The position numbers were made by a program, and so were the translations under genes. From the NCBI GenBank assembly GCA_964389005.1, contig CAYMCV010000040.1, positions 1 to 20,112 of the forward strand: 20,112 nucleotides of DNA, read 5' to 3'. This DNA is from CAYMCV01 sp964389005. Its GTDB lineage: Bacteria; Bacillota; Clostridia; Lachnospirales; Lachnospiraceae. This document shows positions 1 to 6,864 of this stretch, in pieces. A model generated the notes under the pieces. It was not told the DNA's origin, searched no databases, and saw only the letters and a list, made by a program, of their open reading frames with translations. Every line of letters starts with the position of its first letter. Position 1 is the first letter of the stretch.

Positions 1-1194
1 GTCATGTTCGATATCGATAAATTCAATGTTTATAATGATTTGTACGGACACGGAGAAGGTGATATTCTGCTTTCGCAGGTGGCGAAGTATCTGAACAAAC
101 ACATGCGAAAAAAAGAGATTTTTACGCGTTGCGGTGCCGACCACTTCACACTTCTGATTTATTGGGAGTCGGAGCAGGAATTGGATGAGCGAATCAATGG
201 AATTCGTAACGACTTGACAGAAACGTTTTCAGGGCGTTCCGTGCAGTTTACGATTGGCGCTTATAAGGTCATGGATTATACCATGAGCGTTGACAGAATG
301 TATACATTTACGTCCATTGCACAGGAGAGTGCAAAGCATCATCGTGATGCCGGAATTGCTTATTTCAGTGATGAGCAACGCCAAAAGTTATTACGGGACA
401 AGGAACTTGAGAATTTGATGGTTTCGGCTTTGAAGAAGAAAGAATTCCAAGTATACCTACAACCGAAGTACTATTCGGACGGTTCCCGAATCGGCGGTGC
501 GGAAGCATTGGTTCGTTGGGTCAGCCCGGAAATGGGATTTATTTCACCCGGTGATTTTATTCCACTTTTTGAAAGCAATGGTTTCATCATTCAATTGGAT
601 AATTATATGGTGAATGAAGTGTGTGAATTACAGAAGCGGTGGTGCGATGCGGGTCGGGAGTTAATTACGATTTCCGTCAATATTTCCCGTGTGCATTTGA
701 TGGATCCGCATTTGGTGACGGATGTGCAACAGATTGTGGACTCTTACGGATTGCCACATTCTTGTATTGAACTCGAATTGACGGAGAGCGCTTTCTTCGA
801 TGCCAAAGATGTGTTGATTCGTACCATTAAGGAGTTTCAGAATCTGGGATTTGAGATATCGATGGATGATTTCGGTTCCGGGTATTCCTCCTTGAATTCG
901 CTGAAAGATTTGCCGCTTGATGTTATCAAACTAGACGGAGAGTTCTTTAAGGAGACGGAAGATAAGGAGCGAAGTTCACGTATTGTAACAGATACGGTGA
1001 AACTTGCCAAGAACTTGAATATGCGGATTGTTGCCGAAGGAATCGAGAAAAAAGAGCAGGTGGACTTTTTACAGGAAATCGGTTGTGATTTGATTCAAGG
1101 ATTCTATTTTGCACGTCCGATGCCGGTTCAAGATTTTGAGAAAATATGGGAGAACCAACAGGAAATCAATGAAACGAAGGGAAATGCGGAATGA
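1..1194 (+). CDS. GGDEF-EAL cyclic-di-GMP protein, 5' end outside window; likely phosphodiesterase
   Basis: The frame is open from base 1 and enters in the middle of a GGDEF domain (D-I-D-K-F-N-x-x-N-D, then GHGEGD), so the true start lies upstream. Numbering from the ATG at base 4, the GGDEF signature is GADHF (44-48). The second Gly and the catalytic Glu are replaced, so this domain is probably not a working cyclase. The EAL domain spans about 140-385 and keeps the residues expected of an active c-di-GMP phosphodiesterase: EALVRW (167-172), the Asn of SVNIS, ELTES (258-262), DDFGSGYSS (288-296), the Lys of IKLDG, AEGIE (344-348) and QGFYF (365-369). It would lower c-di-GMP, perhaps with GTP binding by the degenerate GGDEF acting as a switch. 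The missing N-terminus could hold sensor or membrane parts. Its stop overlaps the next start (ATGA), so the two genes are translationally coupled. Confidence 0.93.
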   Translation, partial: VMFDIDKFNVYNDLYGHGEGDILLSQVAKYLNKHMRKKEIFTRCGADHFTLLIYWESEQELDERINGIRNDLTETFSGRSVQFTIGAYKVMDYTMSVDRMYTFTSIAQESAKHHRDAGIAYFSDEQRQKLLRDKELENLMVSALKKKEFQVYLQPKYYSDGSRIGGAEALVRWVSPEMGFISPGDFIPLFESNGFIIQLDNYMVNEVCELQKRWCDAGRELITISVNISRVHLMDPHLVTDVQQIVDSYGLPHSCIELELTESAFFDAKDVLIRTIKEFQNLGFEISMDDFGSGYSSLNSLKDLPLDVIKLDGEFFKETEDKERSSRIVTDTVKLAKNLNMRIVAEGIEKKEQVDFLQEIGCDLIQGFYFARPMPVQDFEKIWENQQEINETKGNAE

Positions 1195-1583
1195 AAACAA
1201 TAGAAGAAGTTCGTGATTTTTTTGCAAAAGATCGATACGCGACCGAGAGCGGAGCCGTTATTGATGAGATTTCCGACCATGCCGCGGTTTGTAGTTTAAA
1301 AATTACCGAGATGCACCGAAACGCCATGGGAGGCGTGATGGGCGGGGTGTATTTTACACTGGCGGATTTTGCATTTGCAGTTGCATCCAATTGGCAGGAA
1401 GCGGGCGTGGTATCTTTGAGTTCCAACATCACTTATCTTGCCGCCGCCAAAGGCGAACGACTGATCGCGAGAGCGGGATGCATAAAAGACGGACGTAATA
1501 CTAATTATTATCGTGTGGATATTACAGATGAGCAGGACGTGTTGCTTGCAGTCGTGAACATTACAGGATATAAAGTGAAGTAA
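1191..1583 (+). CDS. PaaI-like hotdog-fold thioesterase
   Basis: A 130-residue protein of typical length for PaaI/YbgC-type acyl-CoA thioesterases. The core N-A-M-G-G-V-M-G-G-V-Y-F-T-L-A-D-F-A-F-A (about residues 44-63) matches the PaaI pattern NxxGxxHGGxxFTLADxAFA, including the Asp of the LAD motif expected in catalysis. The usual His of HGG is Met here. The rest follows the hotdog plan, with SSNITYLAAAKGERLIARA as the strand that packs against the partner subunit. The family hydrolyses CoA thioesters such as phenylacetyl-CoA; the substrate here cannot be read from sequence. The start at 1191 has GAAGGG nine bases upstream and overlaps the stop of the c-di-GMP gene by four bases. A link to c-di-GMP signalling rests only on this coupling. 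Confidence 0.85.
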   Translation: MKTIEEVRDFFAKDRYATESGAVIDEISDHAAVCSLKITEMHRNAMGGVMGGVYFTLADFAFAVASNWQEAGVVSLSSNITYLAAAKGERLIARAGCIKDGRNTNYYRVDITDEQDVLLAVVNITGYKVK

Positions 1584-1586
1584 CAG

Positions 1587-1615
1587 GTATATTTTTACTA
1601 CCCCACATATAAAAT
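1587..1615 (+). promoter_or_regulatory. Candidate sigma-E promoter for spmA-spmB
   Basis: GTATATT (1587-1593), 14 bases, then TATAAAAT (1608-1615). This resembles the sigma-E pattern (K-M-ATATT, 13-15 nt, CATACAMT), with 6 of 8 matches in the -10. The same -35 and spacer occur before yabP (6812-6840). In B. subtilis the spm genes are expressed in the mother cell under sigma-E. Activity is inferred. Confidence 0.45.
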
Positions 1616-1643
1616 GAAGCGAGGGCATGAATGGAGTAATGCA

Positions 1644-2249
1644 ATGATTCATTATCTGTGGGGTGGTATGATTATCATCGGAATGGTTTTTGCGGTCTTG
1701 ACCGGAAGGATGTCATTGATTGCGGATGCCGCGATTGTTTCCGCACAGGATGCGGTTGAATTATGTATTTCCATGACCGGTATTATGTCTATGTGGGTCG
1801 GCATGATGGAAATTGCGCGCGAAAGCGGTCTGGTTGAGAAACTGTCGAAAATGATTTCTCCGTTTTTATCTTTTTTCTTTCCCGAAATACCTAAAAATCA
1901 CAAAGCACGCGACTACATTTCTCTCAATATAATCGCAAATTTATTGGGACTCGGTTGGGCAGCAACACCGGCGGGTTTAAGCGCAATGAAAGAAATGGAA
2001 AATCTGCGTATTGCACAAGGAAGAACCGCCGACATTGCGACAAACGCAATGTGTAATTTTTTAATTCTAAATATATCATCTTTGCAGCTGATTCCTGTCA
2101 GCATCATTGCATATCGCAGCCAATTTGGATCTGCAAATCCTACGGCAATTATTGCGCCGGGTTTGATTGCGACTTCTGTAAGCACAATTGTCGCTATTAT
2201 ATATTGTAAGATCAAATCTCACGGAGGTGCGACTTGCAAATCCTGCTGA
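1644..2249 (+). CDS. spmA: Spore maturation protein SpmA
   Basis: A 201-residue integral membrane protein, close to the length I recall for B. subtilis SpmA. It opens MIHYLWGGMIIIGMVFAVL, much like other SpmA proteins, and contains the nucleoside-recognition (Gate) domain: DAVELCISMTGIMSMWVGMMEIARESGLVEKL (as residues 36-67) and the GLGWAATPAGLSAMKEM region (about 102-118). SpmA works with SpmB in spore core dehydration and heat resistance; the biochemical activity is not settled. I chose the ATG at 1644 because TGGAG lies seven bases upstream. The earlier in-frame ATG at 1614 has no Shine-Dalgarno and sits inside the candidate -10 element, before any transcript start. Its end overlaps spmB by 16 bases, implying coupled translation. 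Confidence 0.92.
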   Translation: MIHYLWGGMIIIGMVFAVLTGRMSLIADAAIVSAQDAVELCISMTGIMSMWVGMMEIARESGLVEKLSKMISPFLSFFFPEIPKNHKARDYISLNIIANLLGLGWAATPAGLSAMKEMENLRIAQGRTADIATNAMCNFLILNISSLQLIPVSIIAYRSQFGSANPTAIIAPGLIATSVSTIVAIIYCKIKSHGGATCKSC

Positions 2250-2758
2250 CCATATCCAATCTGCTGATTCCCATCATTATTTTTGGAATTGTTGTAAACG
2301 GGTTAATACATAAAAAAGATGTCTATACTTGCTTTACCAACGGTGCCGAGGAAGGATTCCGTACAGTTATCCGTATTATGCCGACATTAATCGGTTTAAT
2401 GATTGCGGTTGGAATTCTGCGTGCCTCCGGCTTTTTGGAGTTCTTGTCGAACCTGTTGTCACCGATATTTGCGTGGATTAGGATTCCGGGAGAGGCAGTG
2501 CCCGTATTATTGGTAAAAATGTTTTCCTCATCGGCATCGACCGGCCTTGTGCTCGATATTTTTAAAACACACGGACCTGACTCATATATCGGAAATTTGG
2601 TGTCGCTTGCGATGGCATGTTCCGAGACCATCTTTTATACGATGAGTGTCTACTTTGTTGCGGCAAACATCAAGAAAACCCGCTATACGCTTGCAGGGGC
2701 GTTGCTTGCCACAGTTTCGGGACTTGTGGCTAGTGTGATTCTTGCCGGGATGATGTGA
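2234..2758 (+). CDS. spmB: Spore maturation protein SpmB
   Basis: A 174-residue membrane protein of the SpmB family, close to the usual size. It has a leading hydrophobic segment (LLIPIIIFGIVVNGL), then NGAEEGFRTVIRIMPTLIG, VPVLLVKMFSSSASTGLVLDIF and SLAMACSETIFYTMSVYF, the conserved Gate-domain stretches seen in SpmB. It starts at TTG 2234, justified by GGAGGT at 2223-2228 with five bases of spacing; no ATG fits the family start. It overlaps spmA, so the two are made together and probably form a membrane complex in the mother cell. The dacB gene that accompanies spmAB in B. subtilis is not next to it here. Confidence 0.92.
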   Translation: MQILLTISNLLIPIIIFGIVVNGLIHKKDVYTCFTNGAEEGFRTVIRIMPTLIGLMIAVGILRASGFLEFLSNLLSPIFAWIRIPGEAVPVLLVKMFSSSASTGLVLDIFKTHGPDSYIGNLVSLAMACSETIFYTMSVYFVAANIKKTRYTLAGALLATVSGLVASVILAGMM

Positions 2759-2773
2759 ATACGCGATTCGGGG

Positions 2774-2802
2774 TTGAGGGAACCGTGGGGGAATGGTATA
2801 CT
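2774..2802 (+). promoter_or_regulatory. Strong sigma-A-type promoter with extended -10
   Basis: TTGAGG (2774-2779), a 17-base spacer and TATACT (2797-2802), with TG one base before the -10 (TGGTATACT). Transcription would start near 2809, just beyond the first ATG (2807) of the following truncated gene. It could therefore mainly serve the downstream PEGA lipoprotein and mazG. Confidence 0.6.
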
Positions 2803-2806
2803 ATGA

Positions 2807-3865
2807 ATGATATGGGCACATAGGCATACAGGGGACTTTGACTTCCTAAAACCATTTTGCCTTTGCACACAGGCAGAAATCGAAGAAACACAGAAGTGGA
2901 TTGACGAGACCGGTGAGTTTTATTTAGGCAAGAACACCTATCCTAAAGTTTTTATGGATATAGTCCATGATTTGGATTATTATAGACAACATTTTGATGC
3001 CGCACGTATTGCGGAACCGATAAAAGGTCAATTTCTGTATTATGCAGAGTTGGAAAGAGAAGAAAGAGGCAGAATGGTTGTGTACGGTGAGAGTGATACA
3101 GCTGTCTGTACTTTTACCGGAACAAAGCAAGGTGAAGAATGGGTTATGAGTGCGGATTTTCGAGGAGCGGTTCAACAATTGACTTTTTATCCGCGTTACC
3201 AAAAAGAAGTTGTGACGAGTACCTTGGATATGGGAATGGCAACGACTGATTTTTGCACGTTAAATCGAGAGGATGGAGAAGAACTTGCGTATGCAAGCCT
3301 TGTTGAATTAGGGTACGGAGATTATGAATTGGTCAATACGATTATTACAATGACCACGGATGAGAATGCAAAGACGTTTGCCAATGGTTATGTATATACG
3401 TTCGCACGTAGTATCGGTGGAATTCCGACAGCGTTTCTGGGAAGATTCCAACCGACGATGGGCGTGATTTATTATGATGATATTCCACAGGAGTATGTTA
3501 GCATCTACGTAAATCAGTACGGTGTGGAACAGATTGACTTATTGGCGCACTATGATTTCGGGAATGCGAGCAAAAACGAAGAATTATTGCCGTTTGAGCA
3601 GATTGATGAAAAAGCACAGCAGGAGATTGCGTCCGAAATAAACTATATAGCAAATCAGCATTTAACAATCAAAGAAATATCTCTTAAGTATATTGTTGTT
3701 GTAAATGAAGGTTTATACAGTTATCGACCGGTTTGGGTTTATCACATTACCTATCCGGACGGGAGTGCGCAGAGATATACAACAGATATTTGTATTGATG
3801 CAATCAGTGGGGAAATTACGAATCATAAGATTCGATTCGATTTTATTTTTAACGTTGTAGACTAA
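2807..3865 (+). CDS. N-terminally truncated relative of the lipoprotein at 16841-18286; unknown function
   Basis: An open frame of 352 codons. From residue 15 it resembles the intact lipoprotein at 16841: KPFCLCTQAEIEE here against KPYCICTMDELLAE there (residues 116 on), then a similar helical stretch and a C-terminal part with a tyrosine-rich strand followed by an I-D-A-I-S-G-E-I type turn (there N-A-I-D-G-S-I-I). The first roughly 115 residues of the relative, including signal peptide and lipobox Cys, are absent, and only 48 bases separate this frame from spmB. Similarity stops at the point where the frame begins, which suggests a deletion. There is no good Shine-Dalgarno for ATG 2807, nor for the next in-frame ATG (2954). 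As written the product would be cytoplasmic, so this is likely a decaying gene. The family may be the one catalogued as DUF6034, but that name is from memory. Confidence 0.6.
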   Translation: MIWAHRHTGDFDFLKPFCLCTQAEIEETQKWIDETGEFYLGKNTYPKVFMDIVHDLDYYRQHFDAARIAEPIKGQFLYYAELEREERGRMVVYGESDTAVCTFTGTKQGEEWVMSADFRGAVQQLTFYPRYQKEVVTSTLDMGMATTDFCTLNREDGEELAYASLVELGYGDYELVNTIITMTTDENAKTFANGYVYTFARSIGGIPTAFLGRFQPTMGVIYYDDIPQEYVSIYVNQYGVEQIDLLAHYDFGNASKNEELLPFEQIDEKAQQEIASEINYIANQHLTIKEISLKYIVVVNEGLYSYRPVWVYHITYPDGSAQRYTTDICIDAISGEITNHKIRFDFIFNVVD

Positions 3866-3883
3866 AGAACAGCGGAGCGCAAG

Positions 3884-5284
3884 ATGACACAGAGAATGAA
3901 AAGACAAATGTATAACATACTGCGGATGGCGTGTACAGTATTCTTGGCGACGATGATTGTTGCTTGTACATCTGCGCCTGAACAGACGGAATCGGAGTCG
4001 TCCGATATCGATTTTGTTCAGACGGAAATCGGAAGTTATGATTCCGCTGATACGGCAATCGTCGTGCATAAAGATGAAGAAATGAAGCAAATAACGTTTC
4101 AAAATATAGCAACGGGATTGCGATATACGCTTCAATATGACGGGGTTACCTGTTTTTATGATGAATATCAAAGTGCCATAGCCGTAGGACAGCTTGAGAC
4201 AGCGGAGGTTGCAGATATTTGTTTCAGAAAAGCCTCAAAATATCTTGTGGAGTTGCGATTGTCAGATGTTTACAGAGAGAATGCGTCGATTTCCGAATAT
4301 GCATTTGAGAAAAAAGGAACCCGTATGATGCTCGGAAAAGAGACATATGTAGTCGACGACTTTCTTGTCATTACATCGAATGGCGAATCCATTGAACAGG
4401 TGGAAATCAATTCGAGTGATGTGTTGACCATATATGCGAAGGATCACACAATTTACAGTATTCGCGTGGAGCGTGGACACGGCTATTTACGACTTGAGCA
4501 GGATGATTATTTCATCGGCGGTTGGATTGAAGTTGGGCAAAAAATCATTCGAATAATTGAGGAGGACATGCTTCTGGTAGTTCCGGAGGGGAATTATCAA
4601 GTCCTGGTTTCCAATGACGGCGCGACCGGTATCAAACAGGTGACAATCGGGAGGAATCAGGAAGTCACCCTGAATCTTGGGGATATCGATGTTGAGAAAA
4701 AGTACGGAAACATCTTGTTTGTTACCGATCCCGCAGAGGCGCAGGTGTATGTGGACGGGGAGAAGACGGATGTAACGTTACCGATAGAATTGGAATACGG
4801 AATTCACCAGTTGATTGCGCGCGCAGACGGCTACGAGACACTGATGCGCTATATCAAGGTGGGTTCACCGTCGGCAAGTATTGCGTTGACATTGACCGAA
4901 GAAGAGAGCAAAACGAGCGAGAAAACCAGCGAAAAGACAAGCGAGAAAACAAGCGAAAAAACCAGTGAGCAAACGAGTGAACCGACAAGTCAAGATACGG
5001 TTATCGGTTCAGATCTACCTGCAAACTCATCGACCGGCAGTACATCTGACGATACCGCAATCGGCATGACGGACAAGGTGTATATCAATGCGCCCATCGG
5101 TGTGGAAGTTTATGCAGATGGTACCTACTTGGGAATTACACCTGTCAGCTTCAAAAAAACCGCGGGTGAAGTGATGATTACACTGCGTAAAAGCGGTTAT
5201 CAAACCAGAACGTACGCATTACAGATAGACGATACCAAAGGCGATGCAGACTATTCTTTCTCTGCGTTGGATCCGATTGAGTAG
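3884..5284 (+). CDS. PEGA-domain lipoprotein with Ser-Glu-Lys-Thr repeat linker
   Basis: A 466-residue predicted surface lipoprotein. The N-terminus has a basic start, a hydrophobic stretch and the lipobox IVAC, with the lipidated Cys at 28. Residues 40-225 form a beta-rich region I do not recognise. Residues 229-268 look like a weak PEGA-like repeat. A clear PEGA domain follows at about 275-337 (P-A-E-A-Q-V-Y-V-D-G, then ADGYETL). Residues 342-370 are a charged Ser/Thr/Glu/Lys linker with repeated SEKT units. A second PEGA domain lies at about 398-458 (APIGVEVYADGTYLG, then KSGYQTRTYAL). PEGA domains are surface beta modules found in cell-wall-associated proteins, so a role at the envelope is likely. 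The start at 3884 has GGAG six bases upstream. It probably shares a transcript with the upstream truncated gene and with mazG, 18 bases downstream. Confidence 0.85.
   Translation: MTQRMKRQMYNILRMACTVFLATMIVACTSAPEQTESESSDIDFVQTEIGSYDSADTAIVVHKDEEMKQITFQNIATGLRYTLQYDGVTCFYDEYQSAIAVGQLETAEVADICFRKASKYLVELRLSDVYRENASISEYAFEKKGTRMMLGKETYVVDDFLVITSNGESIEQVEINSSDVLTIYAKDHTIYSIRVERGHGYLRLEQDDYFIGGWIEVGQKIIRIIEEDMLLVVPEGNYQVLVSNDGATGIKQVTIGRNQEVTLNLGDIDVEKKYGNILFVTDPAEAQVYVDGEKTDVTLPIELEYGIHQLIARADGYETLMRYIKVGSPSASIALTLTEEESKTSEKTSEKTSEKTSEKTSEQTSEPTSQDTVIGSDLPANSSTGSTSDDTAIGMTDKVYINAPIGVEVYADGTYLGITPVSFKKTAGEVMITLRKSGYQTRTYALQIDDTKGDADYSFSALDPIE
4907..4990 (+). repeat. Degenerate 12-nt coding repeat (SEKT units)
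   Basis: Tandem copies of a 12-base unit of the form AGCGARAARACV encode Ser-Glu-Lys-Thr four times, flanked by variants SKT, SEQT and SEPT. The copies differ at third positions. This is a hydrophilic spacer between the PEGA domains, and a site where copy number may vary between strains by slippage. Confidence 0.85.
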
Positions 5285-5302
5285 ACAAAACGGAGGATAC
5301 GA

Positions 5303-6013
5303 ATGGAACAATATGGATACGAAGATTTGCTCGGTATTGTAGCGGCGCTACGAGCCGATGACGGTTGCCCTTGGGATCGCGCACAGACACATGAGAGTCT
5401 GCGTCCCTGCATGGCGGAAGAGGCGGCAGAGCTGATTGCGTCAATTAGAATTTTGAAGGATACGGGAAGTTTCGAGAATATGCGTGAAGAACTCGGTGAT
5501 ATTTTGTTACAGGTTGTTATGCACAGCCAAATTGCCGCGGAAGAAGGTTATTTTACCATGGCGGATGTGGTCAACGAGGTTTCAGAAAAGATGGTTCGCC
5601 GTCATCCACATGTTTTCGGAGACGCAAAGCAGGATAGCGTACAAGGAGTACAACAGAACTGGGAAGCAATCAAAGCAAAGGAAAAAGAAGGAAAGAGCTA
5701 TATCGAGTCTCCGCTACGGGAGATACCAAAAGAACTTCCGTCGTTGGCGCGTGGCATAAAGGTATTACGCAAGGTTGACAAACTCTATGAGCCAATTCCG
5801 AATGACGGCGCATGTCTGGATTCAATTACCGCTGCGGTACAAGAACTTTCCGACAATGATACCGAGGAGGCATTCAGAGAGGCGATTGTCAAGATATTGA
5901 TGTCGGTTGTCGGAATATCGGCAAACCATAAGTTTTATGCGGAACAGATGCTTTCGGATGAAGTGGAGTCCGTGATTGAGAAATACGAGCAAAAGAATGG
6001 TCAAAATGGCTAA
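5303..6013 (+). CDS. mazG: Nucleoside triphosphate pyrophosphohydrolase MazG
   Basis: A 236-residue MazG-family enzyme that hydrolyses NTPs or dNTPs to the monophosphate and pyrophosphate, removing aberrant or excess nucleotides in the cytoplasm. The diagnostic N-terminal block GCPWDRAQTHESLRP (21-35) is present. So are the Mg-binding pairs EEAAE (39-43) and EELGD (62-66), and KMVRRHPHVFGD (96-107). The C-terminal half (about 115-236) holds the second, weaker MazG-like region, including KVLRKVDKLYE. The start at 5303 has GGAGG six bases upstream. It sits where yabN lies in B. subtilis, before the RqcP/YabP/YabQ genes; B. subtilis YabN carries an extra methylase domain that is absent here. Confidence 0.93.
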   Translation: MEQYGYEDLLGIVAALRADDGCPWDRAQTHESLRPCMAEEAAELIASIRILKDTGSFENMREELGDILLQVVMHSQIAAEEGYFTMADVVNEVSEKMVRRHPHVFGDAKQDSVQGVQQNWEAIKAKEKEGKSYIESPLREIPKELPSLARGIKVLRKVDKLYEPIPNDGACLDSITAAVQELSDNDTEEAFREAIVKILMSVVGISANHKFYAEQMLSDEVESVIEKYEQKNGQNG

Positions 6014-6030
6014 AAAATGCCAAAATTTCC

Positions 6031-6059
6031 TTGACAAAGGGGTAAAAAACCACTATAAA
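6031..6059 (+). promoter_or_regulatory. Sigma-A promoter for hup
   Basis: A perfect -35 TTGACA (6031-6036), a 17-base spacer and TATAAA (6054-6059), followed by a leader of about 60 bases and a strong AGGAGG ribosome site. Such strong signals suit an abundant nucleoid protein. Confidence 0.75.
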
Positions 6060-6124
6060 TAGTATAGACGGTTGGAAAGCCGACAGAAACTAAAAAATTA
6101 CTCAAGTAAGAGGAGGAGTTCAAA

Positions 6125-6400
6125 ATGAACAAGACAGAATTGGTAGCAGCAATTGCTGATCAGGCAGGCTTATCAAAAAAAGACGCAGAGAAGGCATTGA
6201 AGGCTTTTACAGATGTAGTAGCAGATGAATTGAAGAAGGGTGAGAAAATCCAGTTAGTTGGATTTGGTACATTTGAAGTTGCTACGAGAGGCGCAAGAGA
6301 GGGAAGAAATCCTCAGACCGGTGCTCCTATGAAGATTAGTGCTTCCAAGGCTCCTAAGTTTAAAGCAGGCAAGGCATTGAAGGATCTTGTAAACGCATAA
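6125..6400 (+). CDS. hup: HU family DNA-binding protein
   Basis: A 91-residue HU protein, the normal length. It has the N-terminal helical dimer part (MNKTELVAAIADQAGLSKKDAEKAL as residues 1-25), the GFGTFEV strand (46-52) and the beta-arm GRNPQTGAP with the Pro that intercalates into DNA, then the basic end AGKALKDLVNA. It binds and bends DNA without much sequence preference and organises the nucleoid. The start follows AGGAGG at ideal distance. It has its own strong promoter (6031-6059) and terminator (6432-6463), so it is an independent unit placed between mazG and rqcP. The B. subtilis version of this block does not have HU at this place. Confidence 0.97.
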   Translation: MNKTELVAAIADQAGLSKKDAEKALKAFTDVVADELKKGEKIQLVGFGTFEVATRGAREGRNPQTGAPMKISASKAPKFKAGKALKDLVNA

Positions 6401-6431
6401 GTATCGATTATCATGCAAATATGCAGAATAG

Positions 6432-6463
6432 AAGCAGTTATCCTTTCGAGGATAACTGCTTTT
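6432..6463 (+). terminator. Intrinsic terminator of hup
   Basis: Stem AAGCAGTTATCC (6432-6443) pairs with GGATAACTGCTT (6450-6461), with a UUCG tetraloop closed by a U-A pair, then a short T run. It ends about 60 bases after the hup stop. Confidence 0.85.
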
Positions 6464-6522
6464 GAATTCAGGCAACTGTCAATTAGACTATGGGTGATGA
6501 AGCCGAAAATAACGGAGGTTTT

Positions 6523-6765
6523 ATGAGATTAGACAAATATCTGAAAGTATCGCGTTTGATTAAGCGTCGCACCATTGCAAATGAGGCATGTGATGCCGGC
6601 AGAGTCAGCGTGAACGGCAAGGTTGCGAAGGCATCTTTGGAAGTCAAAGCAGGCGACAAGATAATGATTCGGTTTGGCGATAAAGAGGTCAAAGTCGAAG
6701 TATTGAGCGTGCAGGAAACTGTTCGCAAAGAGGAAGCAAAGGAAATGTTTGCATACTTGCCGTAG
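6523..6765 (+). CDS. rqcP: S4-domain ribosome quality control protein RqcP (YabO/Hsp15-like)
   Basis: An 80-residue S4 RNA-binding protein: MRLDKYLKVSRLIKRRTIAN, then DAGRVSVNGKVAKASLEVKAGDKI (24-47) and a short basic tail. This is the RqcP/YabO group, homologous to E. coli Hsp15. In B. subtilis RqcP binds stalled 50S subunits carrying peptidyl-tRNA and helps RqcH add C-terminal alanine tails. The start at 6523 is supported by GGAGG at 6514-6518; the ATG at 6490 in the same frame has no such site and would add residues not in the family. It keeps the conserved place between mazG and yabP and ends in its own terminator. Confidence 0.92.
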   Translation: MRLDKYLKVSRLIKRRTIANEACDAGRVSVNGKVAKASLEVKAGDKIMIRFGDKEVKVEVLSVQETVRKEEAKEMFAYLP

Positions 6766-6790
6766 GAAATGAGTATCAGGCAGTATTCGG

Positions 6791-6828
6791 AAGAATGTAC
6801 CGTTCTAATCGGTATATTCTTCTTTTTT
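6791..6828 (+). terminator. Intrinsic terminator of rqcP
   Basis: A 12-bp stem (6791-6802 with 6810-6821, one G-U pair), a 7-base loop and T6 at 6823-6828. Its 3' arm also contains GTATATT, the candidate -35 of the yabP promoter. Confidence 0.85.
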
Positions 6829-6840
6829 GATTCATATAGT
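6812..6840 (+). promoter_or_regulatory. Candidate sigma-E promoter for yabP-yabQ
   Basis: GTATATT (6812-6818), 14 bases, CATATAGT (6833-6840). The -10 matches 6 of 8 positions of CATACAMT, and the -35 differs from K-M-ATATT at one position. It lies directly after a terminator and just before a gene known to be sigma-E dependent in B. subtilis. Inferred, not proven. Confidence 0.55.
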
Positions 6841-6864
6841 TATGAAGAAACATGAAAGGGAACG

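Noticed and set aside
1614..1643. Longer start for SpmA at ATG 1614
   Set aside because: No ribosome site, overlap with the candidate -10 element and residues not seen in the family.
4907..4990. Tandem repeat as a CRISPR-like array
   Set aside because: The unit is 12 bases, has no spacers and stays in frame within a lipoprotein gene.
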